41,931 nt of DNA from Ignavibacteriota bacterium (GTDB lineage: Bacteria > Bacteroidota > Ignavibacteria > UBA10030 > UBA6906). The notes below the pieces were generated by a model, which made no database searches, was not told the origin of the DNA, and was given only the letters and a program-made list of their open reading frames with translations. Numbering within the stretch: position 1 is the stretch's first letter; every line of letters begins with the position of its first letter. The stretch spans positions 86,757 through 128,687 of the forward strand of contig PMNE01000030.1 in the NCBI GenBank assembly GCA_003162635.1, written 5' to 3'. The position numbers and the translations under genes were made by a program. Of the stretch, positions 1-7,439 are shown in pieces.

Positions 1-356
1 GGAGGAGTCTCGTCCCAGAATGCCTTTGTGACAGACCAGGGGCGATAGGCGTCGAAAATCAAGAGACCCAGTCCCTTGCGGCGCAGTCCCCTGTGGACGC
101 GCACAAGCGCCTCCGCGGCCGGACGCTGGAGGAATGCCCGCGCCTCGGTGTACATCGGGCGTTTCATGAAATTCCCGGACGTGGCGTAGCGGATATCGAG
201 ATGGATGGTGCTGTCAAGGAGGGAGAGTTCGACGAGGTCGGCCGCGTTGAATGGACCCCGCTCCTGCGGTTGGGCAGAAAGACCCCCAGCCGCGAGGCAG
301 AGAAGGACGGCACAAGCGATGGACGAAAAAGAGCGGAGGAGCATCCTCTGGCACAT
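1..356 (-). CDS. D-alanyl-D-alanine dipeptidase, VanX/DdpX family (partial, cut by left edge)
   Basis: This gene is absent from the ORF track because its 3' end lies outside the window; I translated the minus strand by hand. The product starts with a signal peptide (MCQRMLLRSFSSIACAVLLC, cleavage probably near LSA-QP), so it is exported to the periplasm. The mature part carries VanX/DdpX family signatures: DIRYATSGNF near residue 50 and FDAYRPWSVTKAFWD close to the cut end, the latter including the conserved Arg. The zinc ligands and catalytic Glu lie beyond the edge. Family members cleave D-Ala-D-Ala during peptidoglycan turnover. The start at 356 is the first ATG with a purine-rich AGGAAAAAG upstream; an in-frame ATG at 344 is the alternative. 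It lies 96 bases downstream of the cyclase gene on the same strand and may be co-transcribed with it. Confidence 0.85.
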   Translation of the reverse strand, partial: MCQRMLLRSFSSIACAVLLCLAAGGLSAQPQERGPFNAADLVELSLLDSTIHLDIRYATSGNFMKRPMYTEARAFLQRPAAEALVRVHRGLRRKGLGLLIFDAYRPWSVTKAFWDETP

Positions 357-452
357 AGTCACTTTTTCCTGCACCCGGAGAGCGGAGCGAGAGATACCTG
401 GGGATCGACCGGTCATCGAACGCGTCGATGCCATCTTTCCCCGCGACAGCCA

Positions 453-3269
453 TCAAGCAGGCTTGACTTTGCTCTCCTTTGGCGGTCGCTGCACTTTCTG
501 CTGCTGCTGCCACTTCTTGAATGCCACATCGAGCTGCGCGAAGAACTCCCGCGCATCATTTGGCGCGATGCTCAGATCCTTGCTTCTGATGGGTGTGTTC
601 CACCATGGAATCACGACCCGCATTGCCCGGTATCCCTGGACGAGGCGAATTCTGATCTCCCCCTGGGCGGAGCCGAACGTGAAGGAGTAGGGGGGAAGAA
701 GATTAAGAACCACCTCTCGAAACCACATCGCGAACGTCAATGCCCCGTAGTCCGAGATGCGGCCGAACGGATCGAACAGTTTGTAGCGGAACGGCCGAAG
801 TGAAGTCGTACGGTTGTTGACGAAACTCATCCCTTTGATCTCGGAAAAGTCGATGGACAGGGTTGTCCCGTCCTTGTAGATGACCCGGACCTGCTCTTCC
901 GTCAGATCGTACAGTTTCGGCCTCCCCCTGAGGAATGGCACCACGCCCAGGTACCAGAGAGAGAATGCGTACCATATGCACAGCATGCTCGCGAGGATGC
1001 CGAAGAACAATTCCTGCATAACATCGACGTTGCGCGTCCTGCCGAGAATGCGGATGTACGCGAAGATAGGGAGAATCGGAATAAGCATCCCTATGAGGGG
1101 CGGGGTGATCGCCTTCAATGTCGCGCCGAGGCTCCCCTTGGCGCTCGCCGACTGGTAGAGCTTTTTGACGGCAACGTTCTTCCGCTCGAAGAAATCCTTC
1201 GATTCTTCCTGCGAGTACATCTGCCTGACCTTGTGTCCCGATTTGCTCAGGTACTCAGCGGCTTTATCCCATTGTTCCGCCTTCTCGTAGTGGAAGGCAA
1301 GCAGTTCATAGAACTCCACAAGGCGGTCCGCATAGAGCTCCTCGATTGCCCGGGCGATGGCGCCGTGCAGTTCCTTCCGCTTGTTGAGAAGAATCGTGTT
1401 ATAAGCGACTTCCTGGATCAGATAGTGCTTGAAGAGATACTCCGCTTCATGCGCCTCGCTGTTCTCCAGAATGAGCTCCAGCGCCTTGAGTTCAGTAAGG
1501 TTGGTCGACACGTCGTTCTTCCGCTCCATCACCTGCTCCAGCAGGGGACGAGAGAACTCGCGGCCGATGACTGAGGCACTAAAGAGAACATCTTTGATGC
1601 TGTCCTGTATCCGGTCGATCCGGGCCATAATGATCCCCTGGATCGTCTCCGGCACCACCGCTTCGATATTGTCGGTAAGGATCTCGACCCTGCGCCGCCG
1701 GACGGCGATGTTCCGTTTGTCGAGCAGGGTCTTGACGATCTCCTGGATGAAAAACGGATTTCCTTCCGACCTTTTGAAGATGAGATCCTCCAGGACCTGC
1801 GGCACGGCATCCACATCCATTCGCAGTTTTATCAACTTCAGCGCTTCGGTCCGTGTCAGCCGGTTCAGATCGAGCAGTTCCGCCCCCTCCGACATCTTCT
1901 TGGAGTGCTCATACTCGTCCCGGTAGAGAAGGACAAACATGGAGAGAACCACGTTGGTGGTGCGGGAAAAAATGTATTCCAGCAGTTCCTGGGAGAACCG
2001 GTCGATCCAGTGCAGGTCCTCCAGGATAAACGCGATCGGTCTCCGCGCACCGATCGCGCTCAGGAGCGTCCGGGTCGCCTGGAAGACCCGTTGTTTCCGC
2101 AGCGTCTCATCGACCATCAGGATCTCCTCATAGCGGAGCGAGAGGAGCGTCCCGAGATACGGCTCGTGTTCATCGAGCGCGAGCGTGTGCGTGATCTGGT
2201 GGAGCCGTTTCCGCACATCCGCCTCGGGGACGTCGGGGCCCACTTTCAAGAGACTCCGCATCAGCGTCGTCCAGAGGTAGTACGGCGTATTGACCTCAAA
2301 GCTCGAGCACGACCCCTCGTACGAGGCGATGCCGGATTTGTAGGCAATCCTGATCAGTTCGGCCTTCAGCCGCGATTTGCCGACGCCGGCCTCTCCCTGA
2401 ATACAGACGGTGATCTGGTTCTTATCGAGGACCGCTTCGAATGCCTTCTGGAGGACTCCAATCTCCTTTTCGCGGCCGACGAATTCGTCCTTCCCAAGAA
2501 CTTCATACCGGTGGTCCCCTTCGGTCTTCAACGAGCGGAGCTTATAGACAGGGACGGGGGCCGTTTTCCCCTTCACCATCATCCGGAAGGGACCCTCGGC
2601 GACGGCGATGCCGCTGATAAGCTTGAATGTTTCGCCCGTCAGGTACACCTCCCCGCTCGGGGCGACCTCCACAAGTCGTGCCGCGAGATTGACGGTATCG
2701 CCGATGACCGAATAATTCATGCGCAGGTCGCTTCCGACATTCCCGGCGATCACCATGCCGGAATGAAGCCCAACGTGGAGACCGAGACGGGCGGGAAGCT
2801 GGATCGCCGTCGAATTATTGAACCGCTCGATATCGGCGATCAGCTCGAGGGCGCACCGGGCGGCCCGCTCCGGGTCATTTTCATGGGCCAGCGGTGCTCC
2901 GAAGATCGCCATGATGCCGTCACCGATGAACTTGTCGATCGTCCCCTCGTACTTCAGGATGCTCGTGATAAGATCGCGGAAGCAGTCGTTCAGGATGGTC
3001 GAAACCAGTTCGACATCCATCTTCTCCGAAAGGGCAGTAAAGCCGGTGACATCCGCAAAGAGGACGGTAACGTGGCGGCGTTCGCTTTCGATCTGCTTGC
3101 CGGCCTCGAGGATCTTGCGGGCGAGCTCGGGCGGAATGTAATTCTTGATGAGGGCGTAGCCGTCAACGATGGGACGGGCGGGCAGGGCCGTGCCGGATAA
3201 CGTTGCACCGCAACTCGGGCAAAACCGGGAACCTTCAGGAACTTGGACTGAGCAGATTCTGCAGTTCAT
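453..3269 (-). CDS. Class III adenylate cyclase fused to AAA ATPase, with two membrane segments and a C-terminal cytoplasmic domain
   Basis: Predicted to make cAMP from ATP as a multidomain signalling protein of 938 aa. Order seen: zinc ribbon (C3, C6, C17, C20); class III cyclase domain at about 65-245 with metal-binding D73 (FADVTGF) and D117 (IGDGIMAIFG), K113 and S187 at the purine-specificity positions, and transition-state N194 and R198; AAA/NACHT-like ATPase with Walker A GEAGVGKS at 292-299 and a Walker B-like FILEDLHW; a helical region; two hydrophobic segments at about 722-742 and 757-782; and a soluble C-terminal domain of about 150 aa, possibly PH-like. K at position 113 favours adenylate over guanylate; Ser187, where known cyclases have Asp or Thr, is unusual. 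The ORF track starts at 3359, but ATG 3269 places the CxxC zinc ribbon at the N-terminus and follows GAGAG. The promoter at 3399-3427 fits either start. Confidence 0.85.
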   Translation of the reverse strand: MNCRICSVQVPEGSRFCPSCGATLSGTALPARPIVDGYALIKNYIPPELARKILEAGKQIESERRHVTVLFADVTGFTALSEKMDVELVSTILNDCFRDLITSILKYEGTIDKFIGDGIMAIFGAPLAHENDPERAARCALELIADIERFNNSTAIQLPARLGLHVGLHSGMVIAGNVGSDLRMNYSVIGDTVNLAARLVEVAPSGEVYLTGETFKLISGIAVAEGPFRMMVKGKTAPVPVYKLRSLKTEGDHRYEVLGKDEFVGREKEIGVLQKAFEAVLDKNQITVCIQGEAGVGKSRLKAELIRIAYKSGIASYEGSCSSFEVNTPYYLWTTLMRSLLKVGPDVPEADVRKRLHQITHTLALDEHEPYLGTLLSLRYEEILMVDETLRKQRVFQATRTLLSAIGARRPIAFILEDLHWIDRFSQELLEYIFSRTTNVVLSMFVLLYRDEYEHSKKMSEGAELLDLNRLTRTEALKLIKLRMDVDAVPQVLEDLIFKRSEGNPFFIQEIVKTLLDKRNIAVRRRRVEILTDNIEAVVPETIQGIIMARIDRIQDSIKDVLFSASVIGREFSRPLLEQVMERKNDVSTNLTELKALELILENSEAHEAEYLFKHYLIQEVAYNTILLNKRKELHGAIARAIEELYADRLVEFYELLAFHYEKAEQWDKAAEYLSKSGHKVRQMYSQEESKDFFERKNVAVKKLYQSASAKGSLGATLKAITPPLIGMLIPILPIFAYIRILGRTRNVDVMQELFFGILASMLCIWYAFSLWYLGVVPFLRGRPKLYDLTEEQVRVIYKDGTTLSIDFSEIKGMSFVNNRTTSLRPFRYKLFDPFGRISDYGALTFAMWFREVVLNLLPPYSFTFGSAQGEIRIRLVQGYRAMRVVIPWWNTPIRSKDLSIAPNDAREFFAQLDVAFKKWQQQQKVQRPPKESKVKPA

Positions 3270-3398
3270 GCCACTCTCATTGTAAGAAACTGAGCCGTCT
3301 TGGCATCCCTGCATTCCAAACTCCCTCGACGGCCCCGGACCCCCTCGCAGGCGGGACACGCGGGGAACGCGGCTGGAACAGACTCATTCATCAGGAAC

Positions 3399-3427
3399 AA
3401 TATATCGGTACGGCGGTTCAGAAGCAA
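3399..3427 (-). promoter_or_regulatory. Sigma-70-type promoter for the cyclase gene
   Basis: On the minus strand, TTGCTT (3422-3427) and TATATT (3399-3404) are separated by exactly 17 bases. Transcription would start near 3392, giving an untranslated leader of about 120 bases to the ATG at 3269. The prediction is by eye. Confidence 0.55.
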
Positions 3428-3453
3428 GCAACCGACTGATCGGTAGGGAAATG

Positions 3454-3465
3454 CGGACGCGTCCG
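3454..3465. repeat. Perfect 12-bp palindrome between STAS gene and cyclase promoter
   Basis: CGGACGCGTCCG reads the same on both strands. It lies 26 bases upstream of the cyclase -35 element and just past the STAS stop codon. It could be a dimeric regulator site for the cyclase promoter. It has no loop, so it is not a convincing terminator. Confidence 0.3.
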
Positions 3466-3479
3466 TGAAGGGCGAATCG

Positions 3480-3821
3480 TCAGGCGAAGCTCTTCAGCGC
3501 TTCCTGACGACTGTCATGAACATCGAACACCAGCGAGAGCTTGGTAATGACGAACACGTTGTTGATGTTTTTGTTGATCCCGCAGAGCTTGATCTTCCAT
3601 CCCTTGCGCGAGTAGGTCGTGTGCGCCGCCACGAGGACGCCGATCGCCGTGCTGTTCACGTACGTGACACCACTCATGTCAATCAGCAGCTTTGCATAGT
3701 TCCGCTCGACAAAGCCCGCCACCGCCTGCCGCAGCTCCACTGTTTCGTCTCCTCCGGTGAGCGAGCCCCTGGCTTCGATCAGTCCGACCCCATTGTCCAG
3801 CGTGCTTGATTTGATTGCCAT
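3480..3821 (-). CDS. STAS-domain protein, anti-sigma factor antagonist-like
   Basis: A single STAS domain of 113 aa, the usual length of SpoIIAA/RsbV-type anti-anti-sigma factors, which bind an anti-sigma kinase unless phosphorylated on a conserved Ser. The core LLIDMSGVTYVNSTAIGVLV has the family pattern, with the Ser of NSTAIG at the phosphorylatable position. It is cytoplasmic. ATG 3821 was chosen over the longer track ORF (3950) because AGAGGAG lies 6 bases upstream and a strong promoter (3862-3890) would start transcription downstream of the track start. No partner kinase or phosphatase is adjacent. The cyclase gene downstream has its own promoter, so co-regulation is only a guess. Confidence 0.85.
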   Translation of the reverse strand: MAIKSSTLDNGVGLIEARGSLTGGDETVELRQAVAGFVERNYAKLLIDMSGVTYVNSTAIGVLVAAHTTYSRKGWKIKLCGINKNINNVFVITKLSLVFDVHDSRQEALKSFA

Positions 3822-3861
3822 GCTTGCTCCTCTGTGGTGTGGTAGGCGGGTGAACCTGTGC

Positions 3862-3890
3862 AAAGTACGCGGTTTCGCGGGGAATGTCAA
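3862..3890 (-). promoter_or_regulatory. Strong sigma-70-type promoter for the STAS gene
   Basis: TTGACA (3885-3890), 17-base spacer, TACTTT (3862-3867) on the minus strand. Predicted start is near 3855, 34 bases before the ATG. This rules out the longer N-terminus given in the ORF track. Confidence 0.65.
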
Positions 3891-3909
3891 GATTTCATGA
3901 TTTGGTAAT

Positions 3910-3937
3910 TTGTTTTTCAACCCGAACTTTTCATATT
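3910..3937 (+). promoter_or_regulatory. Possible promoter for polyphosphate kinase gene
   Basis: TTGTTT (3910-3915), 16-base spacer, CATATT (3932-3937). It is weaker than the other sites in this window. It lies correctly 28 bases before the chosen start at 3966 and is divergent from the STAS promoter. Confidence 0.35.
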
Positions 3938-3965
3938 GGAACGACGCCATGCAGAGAAGAATTCC

Positions 3966-6179
3966 ATGATCGATCCGACAGACCAGAATGCCAGGCCTGC
4001 GCGCAGCGATGGGGCGCGAAAGGAACGCCCTTCACGCACACGCGGGAGAAAGAAGGCCGCCGCGCACGCCGATATGGACCCCCCATCGGCGCATGGTCGC
4101 CTCGACGCCGCCCTGTACATCAACCGCGAACTCAGCTGGCTGGAGTTCAATGAGCGCGTGCTCGACGAGGCCCGAGACACACGTCACCCCCTGCTCGAGC
4201 GGGTGAAGTTCCTTGCCATCACCAGCTCAAATCTGGACGAGTTCTTCATGATCCGGGTGGCCGCCATCAAGGAACAGATCCTGGCAGACGTCTACGAGGT
4301 GTCACCGGATGCCCGGACACCCATGCAGCAGATCCAGGCGATCCACGAGCAGGTCGAATTCATGCTGGCCGCAATGTCGGCCTGCTTTTGGGACGACCTG
4401 CATCCGAAGCTTATGGAGGCAGGGATCCACCTCCTCCGAATGAACGAGATCACCGCACAGGAACGTCGGGCACTCGCCGACGCGTTCGCCAGGGAGATCT
4501 TCCCCGTCCTCACCCCCCTGGCGTTCGATCCGGGGCATCCCTTCCCGTATATCTCGAATCTGAGCCTCAGTCTTGCCGTCGTCGTCCATACCCCCGAGGG
4601 GGCCGTCCGTTTCGCCCGTGTGAAGGTCCCCGACGTCCTCCCGCGGCTCGTGCAGGTGCCGGGAACGGATGGGACGCCGTACCGGTATGTTTGGCTGGAG
4701 GATCTTATCGCGGCAAACCTCGGCATGCTCTTTCCCGGCATGACGGTGGCGGAATCCTATGCATTCCGCGTCACAAGAAACGCCGACATCGAGATTCAGG
4801 AGGACGAAGCGGAAGATTTGATCCGCACCATCGAGGAGTCCATCCGGATGCGCCGTTTCGGGTCCGTGGTCCGTGTCGGCGTTCAGCGAACGATGCCCGA
4901 CCGGATCAAGGAGATCCTCATCGAGAATCTCGAGGTGAACAGGGACGACGTCTACACCATCGTCCCCCCGTTCGGGCTGAGCCACCTCATGGCGCTGCTG
5001 CGCATCCCGCGTCCCGACCTGAAGGACATCCCGTTTGTTCCCGCTTCACCGTTTGCGGAGGAAGAGACCGAGGATATGTTCGCGGCCATCCGTCGCAACG
5101 ATATTCTTCTTCATCATCCGTACGATTCGTTCGGGCCTGTCGTCCAGTTCATCCGGGCCGCAGTGCGGGATCCGAACGTCCTCGCAATCAAGCAGACCCT
5201 CTATCGCATTGGCAAGGAATCCCCTCTTGTCCCTTTGTTCATCGAAGCGGCGGAGAACGGGAAGCAGGTTGCCGTTCTGGTTGAATTGAAGGCGCGCTTC
5301 GATGAGGAGAACAACATCGGCTGGGCGAAACAGCTCGAGCGGGCGGGGATTCACGTCGTGTACGGTCTCGTTGGATTGAAGACGCACGCCAAGATGGCGC
5401 TCGTGGTCCGGCGCGAACCGGATGGCATCAGGCGGTACGTCCATCTCGGGACCGGGAATTACAATCCGGTCACGGCCCGGATCTATACCGACGTAAGTTT
5501 CTTCACCTGCCGGGAAAAGATCACGGAGGATGCGACAGAGGTTTTCAACTATCTGACGGGGTATTCCAACAAGGACGCATTCCGGAAACTCCTTGTGGCG
5601 CCGGTCAATTTGCGCGAACGCTTGGGAGAACTGATCGAGAGGGAGATCGCGCATGCCAAGGAGGGACGACCGGCACGGCTCTTCTTCAAAATGAACGCGC
5701 TGACAGACACGGGGATGATCGAGAAGCTTTATGCGGCGTCGGCGGCCGGCGTGATGATCGACCTCGTCATCCGGGGAATCTGCTGCCTCCGGCCCGGACT
5801 GCCGGGAATCAGCGAGACGATCCGGGTCTTCAGCATCGTCGGACGCTTTCTCGAGCACAGCCGCGTCTTCTATTTCGAGAACGGGGGGAAGTCGGAGGTC
5901 TATCTCGGCAGCGCCGATCTGATGGGACGAAACCTTGACAGGCGCGTGGAGCTGGTCTTCCCCGTCGAAGATCCCGCACTGGCGGCGTTCGTTCGCCGGG
6001 AGATACTGGAGACCGCGCTGACGGATGCCGTGCGCGCGCGGCGGCTGCAGAGCGATGGGACCTACCTTCAACCCGGGAAGACGGTGGAAGGACTCGACAG
6101 CCAGCAGACCATCCTCCAATCGCGCGTCAAGGCCTCCGCGCAAAAGCCGCCTCTCCTGCGCGAACCGCCGGTGGGATGA
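3966..6179 (+). CDS. ppk1: Polyphosphate kinase 1
   Basis: PPK1 reversibly polymerises the gamma-phosphate of ATP into polyphosphate. The protein is 737 aa, close to the usual 690-740. After a basic, low-complexity N-terminal extension of about 45 residues, the family N-terminal motif INRELSWLEFNERVL begins. The phosphohistidine is expected at H492 in VHLGTGNYNP, and the second conserved His at H631 in LEHSRVFYFEN. Other PLD-fold motifs (KQTLYR, VELKARFDEENNI) are present, so the enzyme looks intact. The track start at 3936 is a TTG; ATG 3966 follows AGAGAAG and is preferred. No exopolyphosphatase gene is adjacent. The gene is divergent from the STAS gene. Confidence 0.95.
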   Translation: MIDPTDQNARPARSDGARKERPSRTRGRKKAAAHADMDPPSAHGRLDAALYINRELSWLEFNERVLDEARDTRHPLLERVKFLAITSSNLDEFFMIRVAAIKEQILADVYEVSPDARTPMQQIQAIHEQVEFMLAAMSACFWDDLHPKLMEAGIHLLRMNEITAQERRALADAFAREIFPVLTPLAFDPGHPFPYISNLSLSLAVVVHTPEGAVRFARVKVPDVLPRLVQVPGTDGTPYRYVWLEDLIAANLGMLFPGMTVAESYAFRVTRNADIEIQEDEAEDLIRTIEESIRMRRFGSVVRVGVQRTMPDRIKEILIENLEVNRDDVYTIVPPFGLSHLMALLRIPRPDLKDIPFVPASPFAEEETEDMFAAIRRNDILLHHPYDSFGPVVQFIRAAVRDPNVLAIKQTLYRIGKESPLVPLFIEAAENGKQVAVLVELKARFDEENNIGWAKQLERAGIHVVYGLVGLKTHAKMALVVRREPDGIRRYVHLGTGNYNPVTARIYTDVSFFTCREKITEDATEVFNYLTGYSNKDAFRKLLVAPVNLRERLGELIEREIAHAKEGRPARLFFKMNALTDTGMIEKLYAASAAGVMIDLVIRGICCLRPGLPGISETIRVFSIVGRFLEHSRVFYFENGGKSEVYLGSADLMGRNLDRRVELVFPVEDPALAAFVRREILETALTDAVRARRLQSDGTYLQPGKTVEGLDSQQTILQSRVKASAQKPPLLREPPVG

Positions 6180-6278
6180 CGACGAGTCTTCCATCCCCTC
6201 CCCCTTCATTGTTTCACTGAAATCCCGTACATTGCTGAAGTATCTTTCCCTTCATTCTGCTCACTGCCAGAGGCCGCT

Positions 6279-7355
6279 ATGCACAAAAAACTGTTCATCC
6301 CCGGACCAACTGAAGTCGCACCGGATGTCCTCGCAAAGATGGCCACGCCGATGATCGGTCATCGCTCCAAGGAAGCTTCGACGCTGCAGCACGAGATCAG
6401 CGACAAGCTCAGGAGGGTCATGCACACGCAGAACCCGGTCATCCTCTCCACCAGTTCCGGCTCCGGTTTGATGGAGGGATCCATTCGCTCTCTCACCGCG
6501 AAGCGGGCCATCGTTTTCTCCGTCGGAGCCTTCGGCAACCGGTGGTTCAAGATGGCCGAGGCCAACAACGTCCCCGCCGACAAGCATGAAGCGGAGTGGG
6601 GTCACCCGACAACCCCCGAGATCGTCGATAAGTACCTCGCCACCGGCAAATACGATGTCATGACGATCACCCATAACGAAACGAGCACCGGCATCATGAA
6701 CCCGGTCGAGGAAATCGCCGAGGTGAAGAAGAAATACCCCGATGTCCTCTGGTTGCTCGACGCGGTGAGCTCCATGGCAGGCGCAAAGATCGAGGTGGAC
6801 AAGCTCGGCGTCGATGTGTGCATCACCTCCACGCAGAAGGCGCTTGCCCTCCCTCCCGGCATGGCCATCGCATCGGTCAGCCCGCGCGCGCTCGAACACG
6901 GCAAGCAGGTGAAATTCAGAGGATGGTATCTCGACCTCCTCGAGATCTACAAGTACGTCGAGACGAAGGACTACCAGTACTCTGCCACGCCGTCCCTTTC
7001 CCACATGTTCGCCATGAACTACCAGCTCGACCGGATCCTGGCGGAAGGACTCGAGAACAGGTACGAACGACACCTCGCGATGGCCCGGTACACGCGGGAG
7101 TGGGCGAAACAACACTTCGCCCTCTTCCCGGAAGAGAAGCACGCCTCCGTGACGCTCACCACCATCACCAACACCAAGGGGATTTCCATCAAGGGACTGA
7201 ACGACGCCCTCGGAAAGCTGTGGATGCAAATCTCCAACGGGTACGGCGATCTCAAGGAGAAGACCTTCCGCATTGCTCATATGGGTGAACTGACCATGGA
7301 GGATGTGAAAGAAGTCACCGCCGCGATCGAGAAGATTCTTCCGACGTTGAAGTAG
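6279..7355 (+). CDS. Class V aminotransferase (alanine-glyoxylate / serine-pyruvate / phosphoserine type)
   Basis: A PLP enzyme of 358 aa, the usual length for the alanine-glyoxylate aminotransferase branch of class V. Seen: FIPGPTEV at the N-terminus, GSGLMEGS in the cofactor phosphate region, the conserved aspartate in LLDAVSSMAG, and the Schiff-base lysine K187 in STQKALALPPG. The TQK-A-xPPG form is typical of this group rather than of SerC. Enzymes of this branch interconvert serine or alanine with pyruvate or glyoxylate, and in some bacteria serve as phosphoserine aminotransferase. The DUF1015 gene downstream is a recurrent neighbour of serine-pathway genes in my recollection, which favours a serine role; the substrate cannot be settled from sequence. 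Confidence 0.88.
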   Translation: MHKKLFIPGPTEVAPDVLAKMATPMIGHRSKEASTLQHEISDKLRRVMHTQNPVILSTSSGSGLMEGSIRSLTAKRAIVFSVGAFGNRWFKMAEANNVPADKHEAEWGHPTTPEIVDKYLATGKYDVMTITHNETSTGIMNPVEEIAEVKKKYPDVLWLLDAVSSMAGAKIEVDKLGVDVCITSTQKALALPPGMAIASVSPRALEHGKQVKFRGWYLDLLEIYKYVETKDYQYSATPSLSHMFAMNYQLDRILAEGLENRYERHLAMARYTREWAKQHFALFPEEKHASVTLTTITNTKGISIKGLNDALGKLWMQISNGYGDLKEKTFRIAHMGELTMEDVKEVTAAIEKILPTLK

Positions 7356-7367
7356 CATGGTCCTGTG

Positions 7368-7398
7368 ATCCTCCCTCGCAGAGGCTGCGCGGGAGGAT
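7368..7398 (+). terminator. Strong stem-loop between aminotransferase and DUF1015 genes
   Basis: ATCCTCCCTCGCAG (7368-7381), loop AGG, CTGCGCGGGAGGAT (7385-7398): 14-base arms with one mismatch. No T-tract follows, so it is not a classical intrinsic terminator. It may stabilise the upstream transcript 3' end, or partly terminate transcription and so set the ratio of the two genes. Confidence 0.5.
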
Positions 7399-7439
7399 GC
7401 ATATCGACCCCCTTCGCGTTCCATTCGCACGAGAGAACC

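Noticed and set aside
1905-3200. 431-aa plus-strand ORF opposite the cyclase gene
   Set aside because: Antisense shadow of the cyclase and AAA domains.
5046-6209. 387-aa minus-strand ORF opposite ppk1
   Set aside because: Antisense shadow; ppk1 motifs are intact on the plus strand.
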